Positions 1 through 11,190 of a DNA stretch of 64,000 nucleotides are shown piece by piece. Positions within the stretch are counted from its first letter, which is position 1. Each line of letters begins with the position of its first letter. Source of the DNA: Chlorokybus atmophyticus. Lineage: Eukaryota > Streptophyta > Chlorokybophyceae > Chlorokybales > Chlorokybaceae. Under the pieces are notes generated by a model. The model did no database searches, was not told the DNA's origin, and saw only the letters and a list, made by a program, of their open reading frames with translations. The stretch spans positions 278,379 through 342,378 of the forward strand of contig RHPI01000249.1 in the NCBI GenBank assembly GCA_009103225.1, read 5' to 3'. The position numbers and the translations under genes are program-made.

Positions 1-2345
1 TTGATGAATGAGGTCTTTGCTGATCTGATCGGCAAGGGTGTGCTAGTGTACCTCGACGACATCCTTGTGTACATGAAGAGCAAGAGGGAGCACGTGGTGT
101 TGCTACGCAAGGTGATGCAGCGTTTACGTCTAAACAAGTTGTTTGCTCAGCTCAACAAGTGCCGCTTCTTGCTTGAGGAGGTAGAGTACCTTGGCCACAT
201 TGTATCCAAGCAAGAAATTAAGGTGGACCCGAACAGGATTGCCGCAATGCGCAATTGGGCTACTCCGAAGGACGTGAAGGGGGTCATGTCGTTCCTAGGG
301 CTTGCCGGCTACTATCGCAAATTTGTGAAGGGCTTCTCGCACTTGGCGGCACCATTGACGGCGTTGCTAAGAAAGGGGGTGGCTTGGAGCTGGTCGGAGG
401 CTGCAACAAAGGCATTTTCTGACTTGAAAGCGGCCCTAACAACGGCTCCCGTGCTGCTGCATCCCAACATGCAATTGCCCTTCGTGGTGGCGTGTGATGC
501 GTCCGACAAGGCCATTGGGGCAGTTTTGCAGCAAGATCACGGCAACGGCATGCAACCGGTGGCCTATTTCAGCAAGAAGATGAGCGGATCTGAGCTCAAT
601 TACCCTGTTCATGAGAAGGAATTGTTGGCGCAAATGCTAGCGCTACATCAATGGCGTTGTTTCCTTAAAGGCAAGCGCTTCACACTTGAAACGGACCACT
701 CGCCATTGAGGTACCTTCAAACCCAGCCTCATCTCTCGCGTCGGCAAGCTCGTTGGCTTGAGTTCTTCCAACTCGTTGACTTTGAAGTGAAGTACAAGCC
801 CGGCTCTTCAAGGTGGCGGACGCGTTGAGTCGCCAACTCAATGCGCTCGAAACGGTGGTGCAAGTGCAGCCCGCGTGGTTGGATCAGATCCGAGCCTTGT
901 TGCACGAGGACGCGGTAGGTGACAAGACTATCAAGGCGCTGGAGAATGGGTCTGAGCATAGTGGCCTTTGGGCATTGAAGGAGGAGCTGCTATGGCATGG
1001 CGATCGCATGTACATACCCAACATTGCGCATATGCGCGTAGCATTGATGCGAGAAACGCATGACGTGCCAATGGCTGGTCATCAAGGGCTGGAACGGACG
1101 TAGGCTTTGGTGAAACAGAGTTTTGTCTGGTCGGAGATGCATCGTGATGTTAAAGACTATGTGGCATTGTGCGACACTTGTCAAATGGTAAAGGCGAGCA
1201 CTCAACGCACCAGCGGGCTGCTCCAACCATTGCCAATACCTTTAACGAAGTGGGAGCAAGTTACTCTCGACTTCATTACGGGGCTGCCACGTACACGCGA
1301 AGGGCATGATGCTATCTTGGTGTTTGTGGACAAGACCAGCAAAATGGTGCGATTGGTGCCATGTACGGAGACTTGCACGGCTCCTGAGGCTGCCAAGTTG
1401 TTCATCAAGCATGCGGTGCGGTCTCATGGCCTTCCAAGGAGCATTGTAAGTGACAGAGACCCGCGGTTTACTGGCAACTTTTGGAGAGCTCTCCACTCAG
1501 CTCTAGGCACGAGCTTGAAGTTCAGCACCGCGTACCACCCCGAAACGGACGGCCAAACTGAGCGCGCCAACCGCGTGATCGAGGACATGGTACGATGCTA
1601 TGTGAACAGACGTCAAGACAATTGGGGAGACATGCTGGATTTGACCAAGTTCACCATCAACAACCACAAAAGTGCAAGCACGGGCGTGACACATTTCCTC
1701 ATGAACTACGGGCAACATCCTTTGACGCCATTGACGGCGTGGGTGCCTAGCATGTAAAGCTCCAACGTGGAGGCCGTGGATGGCTTTCTTGTGAGGTGTG
1801 CAGACATTACCAAGGCAGCTCGTGAGGGTCTAATTACGGCATCAAACAGGCAAAAGCAATACGCCGATGCACATCGCAAGCATGTTATCTTTTCGGAGGG
1901 TGAGCGTGCGATGCTCTCTACGAAGCATGTGCAGCTGGTCACAGGTGTGCGCAAGCTGAGTGAGCGATGGTTGGGGCCTTTTAATGTAATCAAGGTCATC
2001 TCAGAGGTAGCGTACAAGTTGGAGCTGCCCGATACCATGCACGTGCACCCCGTTTTTCATGTCTCGCTCTTTAAAGCTTACAAGGGGGAGCCGCCACCTC
2101 ACCCGCCTCCGGTTTTAGTTCGTGAGGGCCAAGCTGAGTGGGAGGTGGAGGTAATTGTCAAGGATAAGCTGGTGGGAGGTGTGCGCAAGTATTTGGTAAA
2201 GTGGCGCGGCTATCCCATGCACGAGGCAACGTACGAACCCAAGAAGAGTTTCGCCTACGCCGAACAGATTTTGCAGGAGTACAAGGCCAAGGGAGGCACT
2301 CGTCAGCTTCGAGGGCGAAGCTTCCCCAGGGGGGAAGGGGTGTAA
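1..2345 (+). pseudogene. Chromovirus pol remnant (RT-RNase H-integrase-chromodomain)
   Basis: The first frame (1-828) encodes RT thumb and connection plus RNase H (DASD, ETDHSPLRYL, LSRRQARW) and ends prematurely. The expected VADALSRQ block continues in another frame from about 813, so a short indel lies at about 805-815. That second frame is interrupted by TAG at 1101-1103 and TAA at 1755-1757. Between them are the integrase blocks DFITGLP, ILVFVDKTSKM, IVSDRDPRF and YHPETDGQTERANR. From about 2130 the chromodomain core (EVEVIVKDK, YLVKWRGYP, ATYEP) is recognisable. The final TAA (2343-2345) overlaps the first bases of the LTR. Both internal stops sit where glutamine would fit the family. 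Confidence 0.93.
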
Positions 2346-3002
2346 CAGCCTGGACCCTTTTCCATATTTTAGTGCATGTATAATATGTGTTTTACCCTTT
2401 TTGGGCTTAATAAAGGGTTTTGTAAGGCCTTATTGGGCCCTTCTGGCGCCGGCTCTACTGCAGCGCGCGACTTCGCCTTCGCCAGCAGCTGCCAACCTGC
2501 GACGTGACTGCCGCGGCATGTGACGTCACACCTGACTAGACTGTGCCAGGTGACGCGGACTTCGCAGTCAGCTACCTGCTGTACAGTACCTTACAACGCG
2601 GAGTGCACAGTCAGCTGCCGCGTGAAAGGTACCCGACGCGAGGGGCAGCAGCCTGCACTTATACAGTCCTTTAGAGTTGGTAAATCATGAACAAAATGCC
2701 TGGTTATTAACCTGCTTAGTTTTGGTGCTGGTATAAATAGGAAAACCCTGTGTAATGCAACCAACTTTGCTTTCTGCTCTCTGCTGTGAGTATACTGGTG
2801 TATGCTTGAGAGAGGCGTGATCCAAGGCACACTGCTGCGTTCTTGCTTGGTGTGAGAAGTAGTAGTGTTCATGTGCGTGTGCGCGCTCAACGCATGCGTA
2901 TGTGCGAGGGAAGGCAAGGTTCCGGTGTGAAGACTGTGCTCAGTGTGCACACATGTGTTGTATGACTTGTGTGCTGAGTATGTGAGCACGAGCATCGTTA
3001 CA
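2341..3002 (+). repeat. 3' LTR of chromovirus element 1
   Basis: The LTR begins TGTAACAG directly after the purine tract GGGGGGAAGGGG and ends CGTTACA, giving matched termini TGTAAC/GTTACA. Length is 662 bp. A TATA-like box (TATAAAT, 2732-2738) and an AATAAA near 2408 lie inside. The right border is inferred from the terminal inverted hexamer, since only one LTR is present. Confidence 0.8.
2732..2738 (+). promoter_or_regulatory. TATA-like box in LTR 1
   Basis: TATAAAT lies in the 3' half of the LTR where a Pol II start is expected for this element class. Position and sequence are the only support. Confidence 0.4.
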
Positions 3003-3567
3003 ATTATGATAGGGTTAAGTTGTTAACGTCTTCAATATAAAATCAGCTCTCACCACCCGCACCTGGCCATTGAAGTACGGTAATCACATATGAAGTAGTA
3101 TCCAACGCTATCTTGCCAAGTATACCACAATGTGAGCTAATTAGCGCTTACTCCGTATGAATGATCACATGAAAACAAATCACTTGGAAAGAGTATACGG
3201 ACGTGAGAGTCTCTGTGGCCTCTTGCATATGTGTGTGTGTGTATATATATATACACGTACATGTACATATATACACGTATATGGATGCGAGAGTCTCTAT
3301 GGACTCTTGCGTATGTATGTAAATATACATATATATATATATGTGTATATATATGTATATATATATGTGTATATATATTTATGTATATATATATATGTGT
3401 ATATACATAGTTTTTATAAAGGCTGAGTTGATAGCGGCAATAGGTTTCATCAAGCAATTATGAGGCGTACCTCTAAGTCTGCAGCACACATTGCCCCGCG
3501 CGTATCCTGTACACTGCAAGGCTTGAGGCAGAAGCACACTGTGATTGCTTAACCCCCCCCCACCCCN
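3003..3567. other. Flank with TA/TG microsatellite
   Basis: No gene is seen. From 3228 to 3412 the DNA is alternating TATA/TGTG, and a unit containing GAGAGTCTCT(G/A)TGG followed by a TA tract occurs twice (about 3200-3260 and 3280-3345), so the tract grew by tandem duplication. A poly-C run with a single N (3567) ends the stretch. Confidence 0.6.
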
Positions 3568-3909
3568 AAAGTGGGCATCTGTCTGCGCATTTAGCAGACT
3601 CGCCGTGCCACGAAAGGACACAACAAGCCTGCGTCTGGAGAAACAGTCAAAAATTTGAGCGTAAGTTTGGACGTGAGTGTAGGTGTGGGTGTGGGTGTGG
3701 GTGTACGTGTCAGGGCGAGTGCGTTTTGCCTACTCTGATTTCACAATGACTGCATGTGTGTCGGTTGCCTTGTCTTCTGCTTCAGCGATGAGTGTGTAGG
3801 GTTCACTCTCGACAGAGTGTCCTTGCAGCAGTTGGCTGTGCATCACGGGACCGGAGCGGTATGCTAGCTTTGTGAAGTTGAAAGCGAGGACGCTAAAGAC
3901 AACAATATA
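3568..3909. repeat. 342-bp copy of lipase exons 11-12
   Basis: This stretch is identical by eye to 13621-13962, which holds exon 11, one intron and the start of exon 12 of the membrane lipase. It begins immediately after an N at 3567 and has no flanking exons. An exact gene fragment abutting an ambiguity base is better explained as an assembly join than as a biological duplication, although a very recent copy is not excluded. Confidence 0.85.
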
Positions 3910-4274
3910 CCCCCAGTTCAGGTATCAGGGTCCATGCCTACTGGGGCATGCAGCTCTATGCATGTAGGAACAGCAGCTTTGGCTGTTGCGGAATTGAGCG
4001 GGAGTAGGGCACAATAAGCATGCCAGAGTTGTACGAGTGTACAACTGGTTGCAATGGTATTGACCAAGTACATCAGCTCGCGAACTTCACAGAGTAGCTT
4101 ACTCTGTGAAGTTCCTATGTTTGCACACGATGTGCAAACATAGGATCACACATTAGCTAAGAGAACCACATCATTGACTTGTCAACCTGGCAAATGACCT
4201 TCCCTACAGCAACAGGAAAGTCTCTCCTCTGATCTAGAACCATCCACTCACGCGCGATAAACCTTCCATCACTG
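3910..4274. other. Intergenic stretch with two adjacent hairpins
   Basis: Between the duplicated lipase fragment and the 3' end of the tRNA methyltransferase gene. It holds two consecutive fold-back repeats: 4082-4114 (15-bp arms, spacer GCT) and 4114-4144 (14-bp arms, spacer CGA). No coding feature is visible. Confidence 0.6.
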
Positions 4275-6233
4275 CTACCTCAACTGTATCCGTCGAAAAA
4301 TGGCACGAAAAGTTTGCCCTTGGTTGCGAGCGACCTGATGTTATCGTCAAACATACAATCATCAGCAGCAAAACACTGTTCAGCGACTTGCTGCTGTCAG
4401 CAATATCAAATCATAAACGAGGCTGGAAGCACCGAGTGTGTCACTGTGAAGGCCTTTGATTGCCTACCTTCTGTCCCTCTTCAGTGCCATCAGTTAACAA
4501 CTGCGCCGCGCGATCATTTTCTATCTCTTCATCCGAGACTCGCTCAAATAGCGGGTGCGCTTCGAGCCTCTCCCTCATCCATACACCCAACTCCTCCACA
4601 TCAGTGATGGTGTAAAGCCAACCTGTACCCAAATAGAGGGGATGGAGCTGGTGAGCAAACAATCAATAAACACATGAGCACAACACAACAGCAATTGTAC
4701 CTCCCGGGGCGAGGAAATACGCATATTCGGCGAGGAGTTCTCGTGAGATAATGCGTCTGCGATGATTGTGCGTTTTGAAGTGTGGGTCGGGGAAGAGAAA
4801 GAACATCTTTGTGAGCTGGCCTTTACGGAAGTAGTTGGGAAGGTACTTCATGGCATTGGTGCGGATCACGCTGACGTTGGTGTACCCTTTGCTGTTGATG
4901 TTGGCCGCCCGCAATGCCGTTATCCGCTCACGCACGTACTCGCACACTTTGTCCCTCAGCTCCATCCCCACCATAAGAGTGTCAGGATATATAGGCGATA
5001 GCCTGACTGCGCAGAACAATATGGTTGACACGAGAGCGAGGCGAGCAGAATGTGGCCATGTTGTGGTCATACAGCTGACTGCAGGTGTACTAAGTTTGGT
5101 GCATCATGACAACATAATGCCATTGAGCTGGAACAAACCAACAACCACTACCCCACATGCAGATGACAGCTAATCTAGTGCAATATACTTCACACCAACC
5201 AAAACACACCTCCACTGCTGCACACATGCGCATGCTAGTACAATGCATATCTGTTGAAAAATAACCACACTCCTTTGCTCTTACCAAGCAGCCCACCAAA
5301 CCCGCAGCCGACATCAGCAAATCGCACGAGCGGTCCGCCGATATCCGCACCATCGCCGTCTCGGTCGCTCCCGCACGGCGTCGCCTGACTGATATCGCCA
5401 TCATTGCCGCCGTCATCGCTCTCGACCTTTGCTCGCTTGGGGATGAATGCTGGGTAATGCTTAGACCAATCGCATGCTGCTGGTGTCAACGGCCTGCACA
5501 GGTCCGTTGAGTGTTGTGGTGGTGGTGGAAGTAATTGTAACAACAACAACAACAACAACAGCAGCAGCAGCAGCAGCAGAACCAATGGCAGCACCCAGCG
5601 GCAACAAGAGTTTGTTCTTCCTGCAATGCGCAAGTGCATGCTAGCTGATAGCTGGCGGGGTGCATGTGTTAGTTTGGCTCTACGTACACAAGCACAATCC
5701 TCTCTTGTATGCCGGCACAAATCCGGGTGCAACACTCACAGGTAGGGCACAGTGCAGCAGATTATATGATATCAGCCTCTCAGCTGCTTCGCTGCTAAGC
5801 ATAGGAGAATGCTGCACACCGCCGCCAAGCGCATGCGCTGCAATGATTTATAATTCACAAAAAAAAATTGCAATGCGCAAAAGCAAAGAGTTCACAACAA
5901 GCACGCACAAGCAACATCCATGCAGACAGCACCGCACAGTATGCATGTGCCTGTTGTAAGGCTACGCTTGCTGGAGTCTGATAATACACAATCACAACGA
6001 CCGCGTGAGCAAGGACTTGTGTTGATATGTTCCAACCCTACACAACCCAGAGTTCAGCAAGGGGAGCAGAGACGACCAAAGCAAAGCACTTACACGGAAA
6101 ACTGCGCGTCTGAGAGGGGGTTTGAGTGCGCCCTGGCCCTGTACAACCGCTTCTTGGGCAGGCCTCCTCCTCCTCCTCCTCCCCCTCCCCCTCCTGTTCG
6201 TTGCCCGCCGCCGCCGCCGCCTCCGCCGCCCAT
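4275..6233 (-). CDS. tRNA (guanine-N(7)-)-methyltransferase, METTL1/TrmB family
   Basis: Five exons rebuild a 289-residue protein: 6233-6094, 5493-5285, 5006-4701, 4622-4468, 4334-4275, all with GT-AG borders and consistent phase. The family methylates G46 of tRNAs using S-adenosylmethionine, with a WDR4/Trm82 partner in eukaryotes. Seen are the N-terminal block [27 protein letters not shown], the SAM site GCGFGG (about residues 109-114), the conserved [13 protein letters not shown] segment, [22 protein letters not shown] and a plant-like end EEGQKVARN...FRAIFRRI. Length matches human METTL1 (about 276). The start is placed at the ATG before a polyglycine run (residues 2-24, from GGC/GGA repeats); an upstream in-frame ATG at 6326 is possible. 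The first intron carries AAC/AGC microsatellites. Stop is TAG. Confidence 0.93.
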
Positions 6234-6498
6234 GCTCACTGTCGCCAGACAAACTTCGGCCCTCAACATAAGCATAACTATTGGAAGGCATCGTTCATAA
6301 GGCCCATGAGGGTTTGGATTGCACATACGTCGGTCCGGTTCATTGCCGATGAATCATCGGGTTGTTTGTCATGTCAGTTAGACACAAGGCATTTTTATAC
6401 TCCAGGCATTGCGGACTTGGGCTCAGGCGGTGGCGGTGGTGGCGGCGCCATCGTGGTGTTCGTTGTCGTTATTGTCATCGTCCGGGACCAGTCCTGTC
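6234..6498. promoter_or_regulatory. Shared intergenic region between divergent TrmB and RPE genes
   Basis: The two start codons lie 265 bp apart on opposite strands, so this segment must hold both promoters if the starts are right. No TATA box or known operator is evident. An open frame running into the RPE start from 6409 could give RPE an N-terminal extension. Confidence 0.5.
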
Positions 6499-8560
6499 AT
6501 GGCACCCAAGAGCGTGATCGCGCCTTCGGTGCTGGCGTCGGACTTCGCCAACCTTGCTAGCGAAGCCAAGCGCATGGAAGAGTGTGAGAGTGTTGTTGGC
6601 TTGCTGCGAGTTTAGTGGATCTTATTGATAAAGATTCAGCGTTTGTTTGAACAACTCAGTGTTTGCATTGACTGGCTGACTAAGTGATTGACTGAGAATT
6701 GGTTGTGTAATCGCTGATTCGACTGACGGATCCATGCGTTGAATGCGTTGTTGAAATAGCTTACTGTTGAAGGTGTTGTGTGTAGCGTTGTTTGTTGGAA
6801 TTGCTACAGTAGTAGTACAAGTAGTTACTGTTGGTTGTGTTGTGTCATGCAGGTGGAGCGGACTGGCTTCACATGGACGTTATGGACGGGTTCGTGGCTG
6901 ATTGTGGTGATGGTTGTTATGCAGTTGTTATCTTGCTGATCTTATTGACGTCATTCATAGTTGGTTGATGAGTGGAATGGGTATATATGCGTGTGCACAT
7001 GCATACATACCCATTCCATACCCAGAGCTTGTGTGCACGCCTGTATGCGTATATCCATGCACAGGTGCGTGTGCGTGTGCACGCACACGCACACGTGTTT
7101 GTGCCAGGGCGCACGTGTGCAACCATGTGCGTATGGGTCGCATGATTTGTGCTGGTGTGTGAGAAAGGAGTGTTACACACAGGAGCATTTGCTACATGAC
7201 CAAAATACAGTACATCAACTCACATGCGATAATGCGCTGAGTTGCCCCTCCTTGATTTCTTGCAGGCATTTTGTCCCAAACCTCACGTTTGGCCCGCCGA
7301 TAGTCGCAAGCTTACGAAAGCACACAAGGTAAACACAAACATGCCCACACTGCAGCATATGCTACGTATGGTACGCATCGCTTACCAAAGTTGCGTATCT
7401 TAAGTTGGTGTGCGTGTATGCTCACTTCACATGCTTGTTTGTGCATATTGTTGTGCAGAGATTTCATTGGGACAGTAGTACATGCACGCACGCACGCACG
7501 TACACGCGTTCACACATCTGCACCCATGCATGCGCACTTACGAGCACGCGCAAGCACCTACATGATCACATATACGCACATACGCGTGCGCATACATGCA
7601 CGTGAGCGCAGAGACAGAGACAGTGACAGCCACACTCTTTCCGTGCAGTATGTACATGGATTGCCACTTGATGGCGACGAATCCCTTCGACTACGTGAAG
7701 CCGTTGGCGGAGGCGGGCGCTTCGGGCGTCACCTTTCACGTCGAGTCCACCGACGACCCGCACGGCCTCATAAAGGCCATAAAGGACGCGGGCATGCGTG
7801 CGGGCATCGCGCTACGGCCCAGCATGCCTGCAGAGGAAGCTTTCCCATACGTGAGTTGTGCTGTGGTTATGGAGGAGTTGTGTAGTATGTTGGGTTGATG
7901 TGTGACTGGGGTTTGTGTCATGCAGGTTGAGGCGGAGACCCCGGTTGATATGGTGCTTGTTATGACGGTGGAGCCGGGGTTTGGTGGGCAGAAGTTCATG
8001 CCTGAAATGATGCCCAAAGTAAGTTGCGTTGCTTGTGCAGTCCGGCTTGCGTGTGCATGCGTGTGCCTGTGCGTGCGCGCGCGCGCTTGTGTCTGAGTAT
8101 GTGTCATTGCCCACTATCACTTCTTCTTGTGCAGGTATCAACCTTGCGAAGTAGATTCCCCCACTTGGACATCGAGGTGCGCAGCTTTCTCTGTTACCCA
8201 GTGGGTCAGCTTCTCATAGCGCTCTCAACACACTCATAACGTCTGTCTCAACAACATTTCAGTCATGTTTGTGCATAAGCACATTTAGGAGCAGACATTG
8301 AGAGATATGCTCCTATGAAGAATTCAGGACACAACCACCGCGTCTAACAAGCACGTCACGCATGTCGTCCCAATGTAAATATATGTTGTGTGTTGAAGGT
8401 TGATGGTGGGCTTGGGCCTTCCACGGTGGATCAAGCAGCGCAGGCGGGTGCCAATGTCATCGTGGCGGGCACGGCGGTGTTTCACGCGAAAGACCCAAAG
8501 GAGACCATTGCTGGTCTCAGGTGCAGCGTAGATGGCGCTATGCAGCTGGTGGCTGCTTGA
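6499..8560 (+). CDS. RPE: Ribulose-phosphate 3-epimerase
   Basis: Seven exons (6499-6583, 6853-6889, 7266-7328, 7649-7850, 7926-8018, 8135-8176, 8399-8560) join in phase to 227 residues. The enzyme interconverts ribulose 5-phosphate and xylulose 5-phosphate in the pentose phosphate pathway, using a TIM barrel with a bound metal. Seen are [22 protein letters not shown] (metal-site His35 and Asp37), DCHLM (His68), the phosphate loop region [13 protein letters not shown] and VDGGLG (Asp176). Length fits the cytosolic form (about 225). The frame is open upstream to an ATG at 6409, giving 30 more residues rich in Ala, Val and Ser; this could be a targeting peptide, but it is not conserved-looking. 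Introns hold alternating TG/CA and CGCA tracts. Stop is TGA. Confidence 0.95.
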
Positions 8561-9687
8561 TGCAAGGCTGACTCTTTGACTTGTGTATACATGTATACTT
8601 AGTAATGGAGTAGCTTGCACCCCTCTTGAGTGACATCCAAGAGCGTAAACCTTGGATAGGTGACGGTTATCGGTGCGTAAGAGTAGTTGGAACGCACTTC
8701 AAGGGATGTGTGCACTCCATCAAGTGCACTGTTGTGGGGATGGACCATCGCTTGGTGTAACTCAGAGCGTTGTTCAGACAGTGGACAGCTTGCAGCTTGA
8801 AGTACTCAACAACACATTGTATATCTATGCCGTTTTGCAGAAAACGCTCTAGCAAACTCAAGCACTCTTATGAGGGCACTTGCCAAAGTCTTGAACACTG
8901 TCAATTTCATGCATTCCAAGGATAATGGTTCCGACTAGATGAATCCGTTGAACATCCATAAGTTGGTAGGGTTCACATGGTTTCGTAACACTTCGCGTCG
9001 GTCCATTCCGCAAGAACTACCCTTTTTCAGTTTTAGTTCAAACATGGAAACGCGGGTGTTTGAACAGCAGCGGGGTAAGTGGCAGCAGCCAAGCTCGGAG
9101 TCAGTCGCTCTTGCAGCGGAGGCGGCGGCGGCGGTGAGAGCGTTGTCTGCTCTGTCCGCCGGCAAGAGTTCAAGGGTTTAGGGTAGGGCAGCCTCCAAGC
9201 TACTATGCTTGCTTGCCAGTCGCCGCAATGTCGCCTCCAGCTACCAGGTGCTTCTGCTGCAACTAAGCGCACAGGCCTCAAGCAAGAAAGATTGCCACCA
9301 TGATTGTCCTGTGTGCTCGTTGTCTTAGCGATGTCGCTCTGCTTGTCATCGACATGCAACCGTGCGCTCTGACATGATGCTTATAACGGTTGACTTGTTG
9401 AGTATTGCATTGCCATTGCAGGCAATCTGAGTTGCAGTTGGGTAGACCCTGTTCAGCTCATCAACAAGTGAGCACTTGACATGATAAGCATTGTTAACAT
9501 AGCCCTTTTCACAGCAAGCTGCATGAGCATAACTACCAAATGCTTCTCTCTCGTTTTGCAGCAAATACGCCATCAGCTATTGTATGTTGTTTGACAGGTA
9601 GCACTCGTGTGACTTTAACTCGTGTCAAATGTCATCTGTAAGCACTGTTAGCAAAGCCTGTGCTCACATCAAGCTGCATAGGGATAA

Positions 9688-9721
<34 letters not shown>

Positions 9722-9884
9722 GTGTGGCATGTTGTTCACCTTGAGAAGGACATGGCTTATATGCTTAGATCTTCTTTCCTTCTCCAACTTAGCGCTCTGT
9801 TGCTTTCTCTCTTAATCGCTGTGTATATCTTGTCATGCAGGACCACCTGATGGCGCCTCTTGTGCCAGAGGTGCCGGTAAGTGG
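8561..9884. other. Intergenic, no recognised gene
   Basis: I see no known gene. A plus-strand open frame at 8939-9181 has an alanine-rich end (about 9110-9180) but no recognisable domain. A CT-dinucleotide tract lies at 9690-9718. A segment at 9841-9875 is bounded by CAG and GTAAGT like a small exon, but no partner exons were found; an adjoining gene may have been broken by the inverted repeat that starts at 9885. Confidence 0.4.
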
Positions 9885-10015
9885 TACTCAACCCTACATG
9901 ATCCACTGCTTGCATGCCCTACGTCTTTTGTGAAGGCGTCCATGCAACTCCATGCTATAGAACATGGCAACGGTTTCAAGTTGCGCGCTGGTAAATTATT
10001 CAAGGGCGAGCAAGG

Positions 10016-10109
10016 TGTCACAGCCCACTCGACCACCAAAAATTGGTGCTTTTATGGTCGATTTGTGGTAATTTAATGCACCTTCCCGTTTAATGTACCT
10101 TCCCGTACA
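10016..10109 (-). repeat. TRIM 3' LTR
   Basis: 94-bp terminal repeat. On the minus strand it begins TGTACGGG and ends GTGACA. It shares the segment ATGGTCGATTTGTG with the other terminal repeat. Confidence 0.8.
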
Positions 10110-10483
10110 TCCCCCCCCACTTAAGAACGCTGACGTCCTCGGCAGCTGGCGCCCATCTGCTGGGGAACCTTCCCCAGGGGTATGATTTAGGGTCGGTCAC
10201 CGGCCCCACCACCCAAGGACCGGCCAATTAAGGCCCATACCGGTCAACGCGCGCATAGCGCACCGCTGCCGGCCCCACAGGTCGCATCGCGACAGGCAGG
10301 TCACGTCCTGCCGCGCCGACTGAACTGGTCAGTCCGACGCGACTGCTATTAGGCAAGTCGCGACCTATCGATGATGGCACTTATAAAGTGACCATTTACG
10401 ATGTTATTGGATCGAGAAACAACGACCGCGGAATTCGTGTGCAAGGCAGGAATCGACCCCGGGTTTCAAGCTCCGATGACCAA

Positions 10484-10564
10484 TGTCACAGCCCACTCGA
10501 CCACAAAAGACTTAGGGCTTTTATGGTCGATTTGTGATAATATAATGTACCCGTTCCCGTTACA
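10484..10564 (-). repeat. TRIM 5' LTR
   Basis: 81-bp terminal repeat. On the minus strand it begins TGTAACGGG and ends GTGACA, directly followed by the primer-binding-like site. Confidence 0.8.
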
Positions 10565-11190
10565 CAAGGTCTCAGGAAAAACTCCTGTCGCAAAGCTGCG
10601 CCCTTGACAAGCTGCACCTGCTGTCGACTTCTCACTCGCATCACCAACAAGATGAAGGCACCGGAGGATTGAATTGATGAGAAGTCAAGCGACAAGGTGT
10701 CAGGGCTGAACATGGCCATGAAGCATCAGCGTGCAAAAGATGGCAATCTTGCAACTCTTGCGGACACGCCCTTGCGTCCACTATGTCTTAAGAAGCCAAC
10801 CCTTCTCACAATTAAGAGTTTGTGAGAAGCCAACTCTTCTCACAAACTAGTGAATGCAAGGGCATGTTCCGAAGAGTTGCAAGATTGCCATCTTTTGCAC
10901 TCTGATTCTTCATGGCCATGTTCAGCCCTGACACCTTGTCGCTTGACCTCTAATTGGGTTAATCCTCCGTTGCCTTCATCTTGTTGGTGATGCGAGTGAG
11001 AAGCCAAGCAGGTGCAGCTTGTCAAGGGCGCAGCCCTATGACAGGAGTTTTTCTTGAGACCTTGCTCGCCCTTGAATAATTTACTAGCGCGCAACATGAA
11101 ACCGTCGCCATGTTCTATAGCATGGAGTTGCAAGGACGCCTTCACAAGAGACGTGAGGCATTCAAGCAGTGCATCATGTAAAGTTGAGTA

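Larger units (their letters stand above)
1..3002 (+). mobile_element. Ty3/gypsy chromovirus, 3' part (element 1)
   Basis: This is the 3' half of an LTR retrotransposon; the 5' LTR, gag, protease and start of RT lie outside the window. Visible in order are the RT palm with YLDDI (about 48-62), RNase H, integrase with its zinc-finger remnant, a C-terminal chromodomain, a polypurine tract (2329-2340) and a 3' LTR. The chromodomain places it among chromoviruses, which in other organisms bias integration toward heterochromatin. One frameshift and two in-frame stops make this copy inactive. No target duplication can be checked because the left end is missing. Confidence 0.93.
10016..10564 (-). mobile_element. 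TRIM-like miniature LTR retroelement
   Basis: Two terminal direct repeats (10016-10109 and 10484-10564) start and end with TG/CA on the minus strand. They are flanked by the 5-bp duplication CAAGG at 10011-10015 and 10565-10569. The empty site is visible in the opposite arm of the inverted repeat (about 11055-11065), where the two flanks are contiguous with one CAAGG. On the minus strand a primer-binding-like sequence TTGGTCATCGGAGC follows the 5' LTR (10483 downward) and a purine tract AAGTGGGGGGGGA precedes the 3' LTR (10110-10122). The 374-bp interior has no coding capacity, so it must be moved by enzymes of another element. The extra length of the 3' LTR comes from an internal duplication of a CTTCCCGTTTAATGTAC-type unit. 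Confidence 0.88.
9885..11190. repeat. Long inverted repeat with hairpin centre
   Basis: The left arm (9885-10015 plus 10570-10829) matches the reverse complement of the right arm (10836-11190) at roughly 90 percent by eye. The arms meet at a hairpin: 13-bp arms at 10817-10829 and 10836-10848 around CCAACT. The left arm is split by a 549-bp mini-LTR insertion. The right arm has an open minus-strand frame (10840-11391) of unknown nature. No transposase or terminal motif was identified. Confidence 0.85.

Noticed and set aside
3568-3909. Separate gene fragment related to the lipase
   Set aside because: It is an exact copy of part of the 13.6-kb exons and starts at an N, so an assembly join is the simpler reading.
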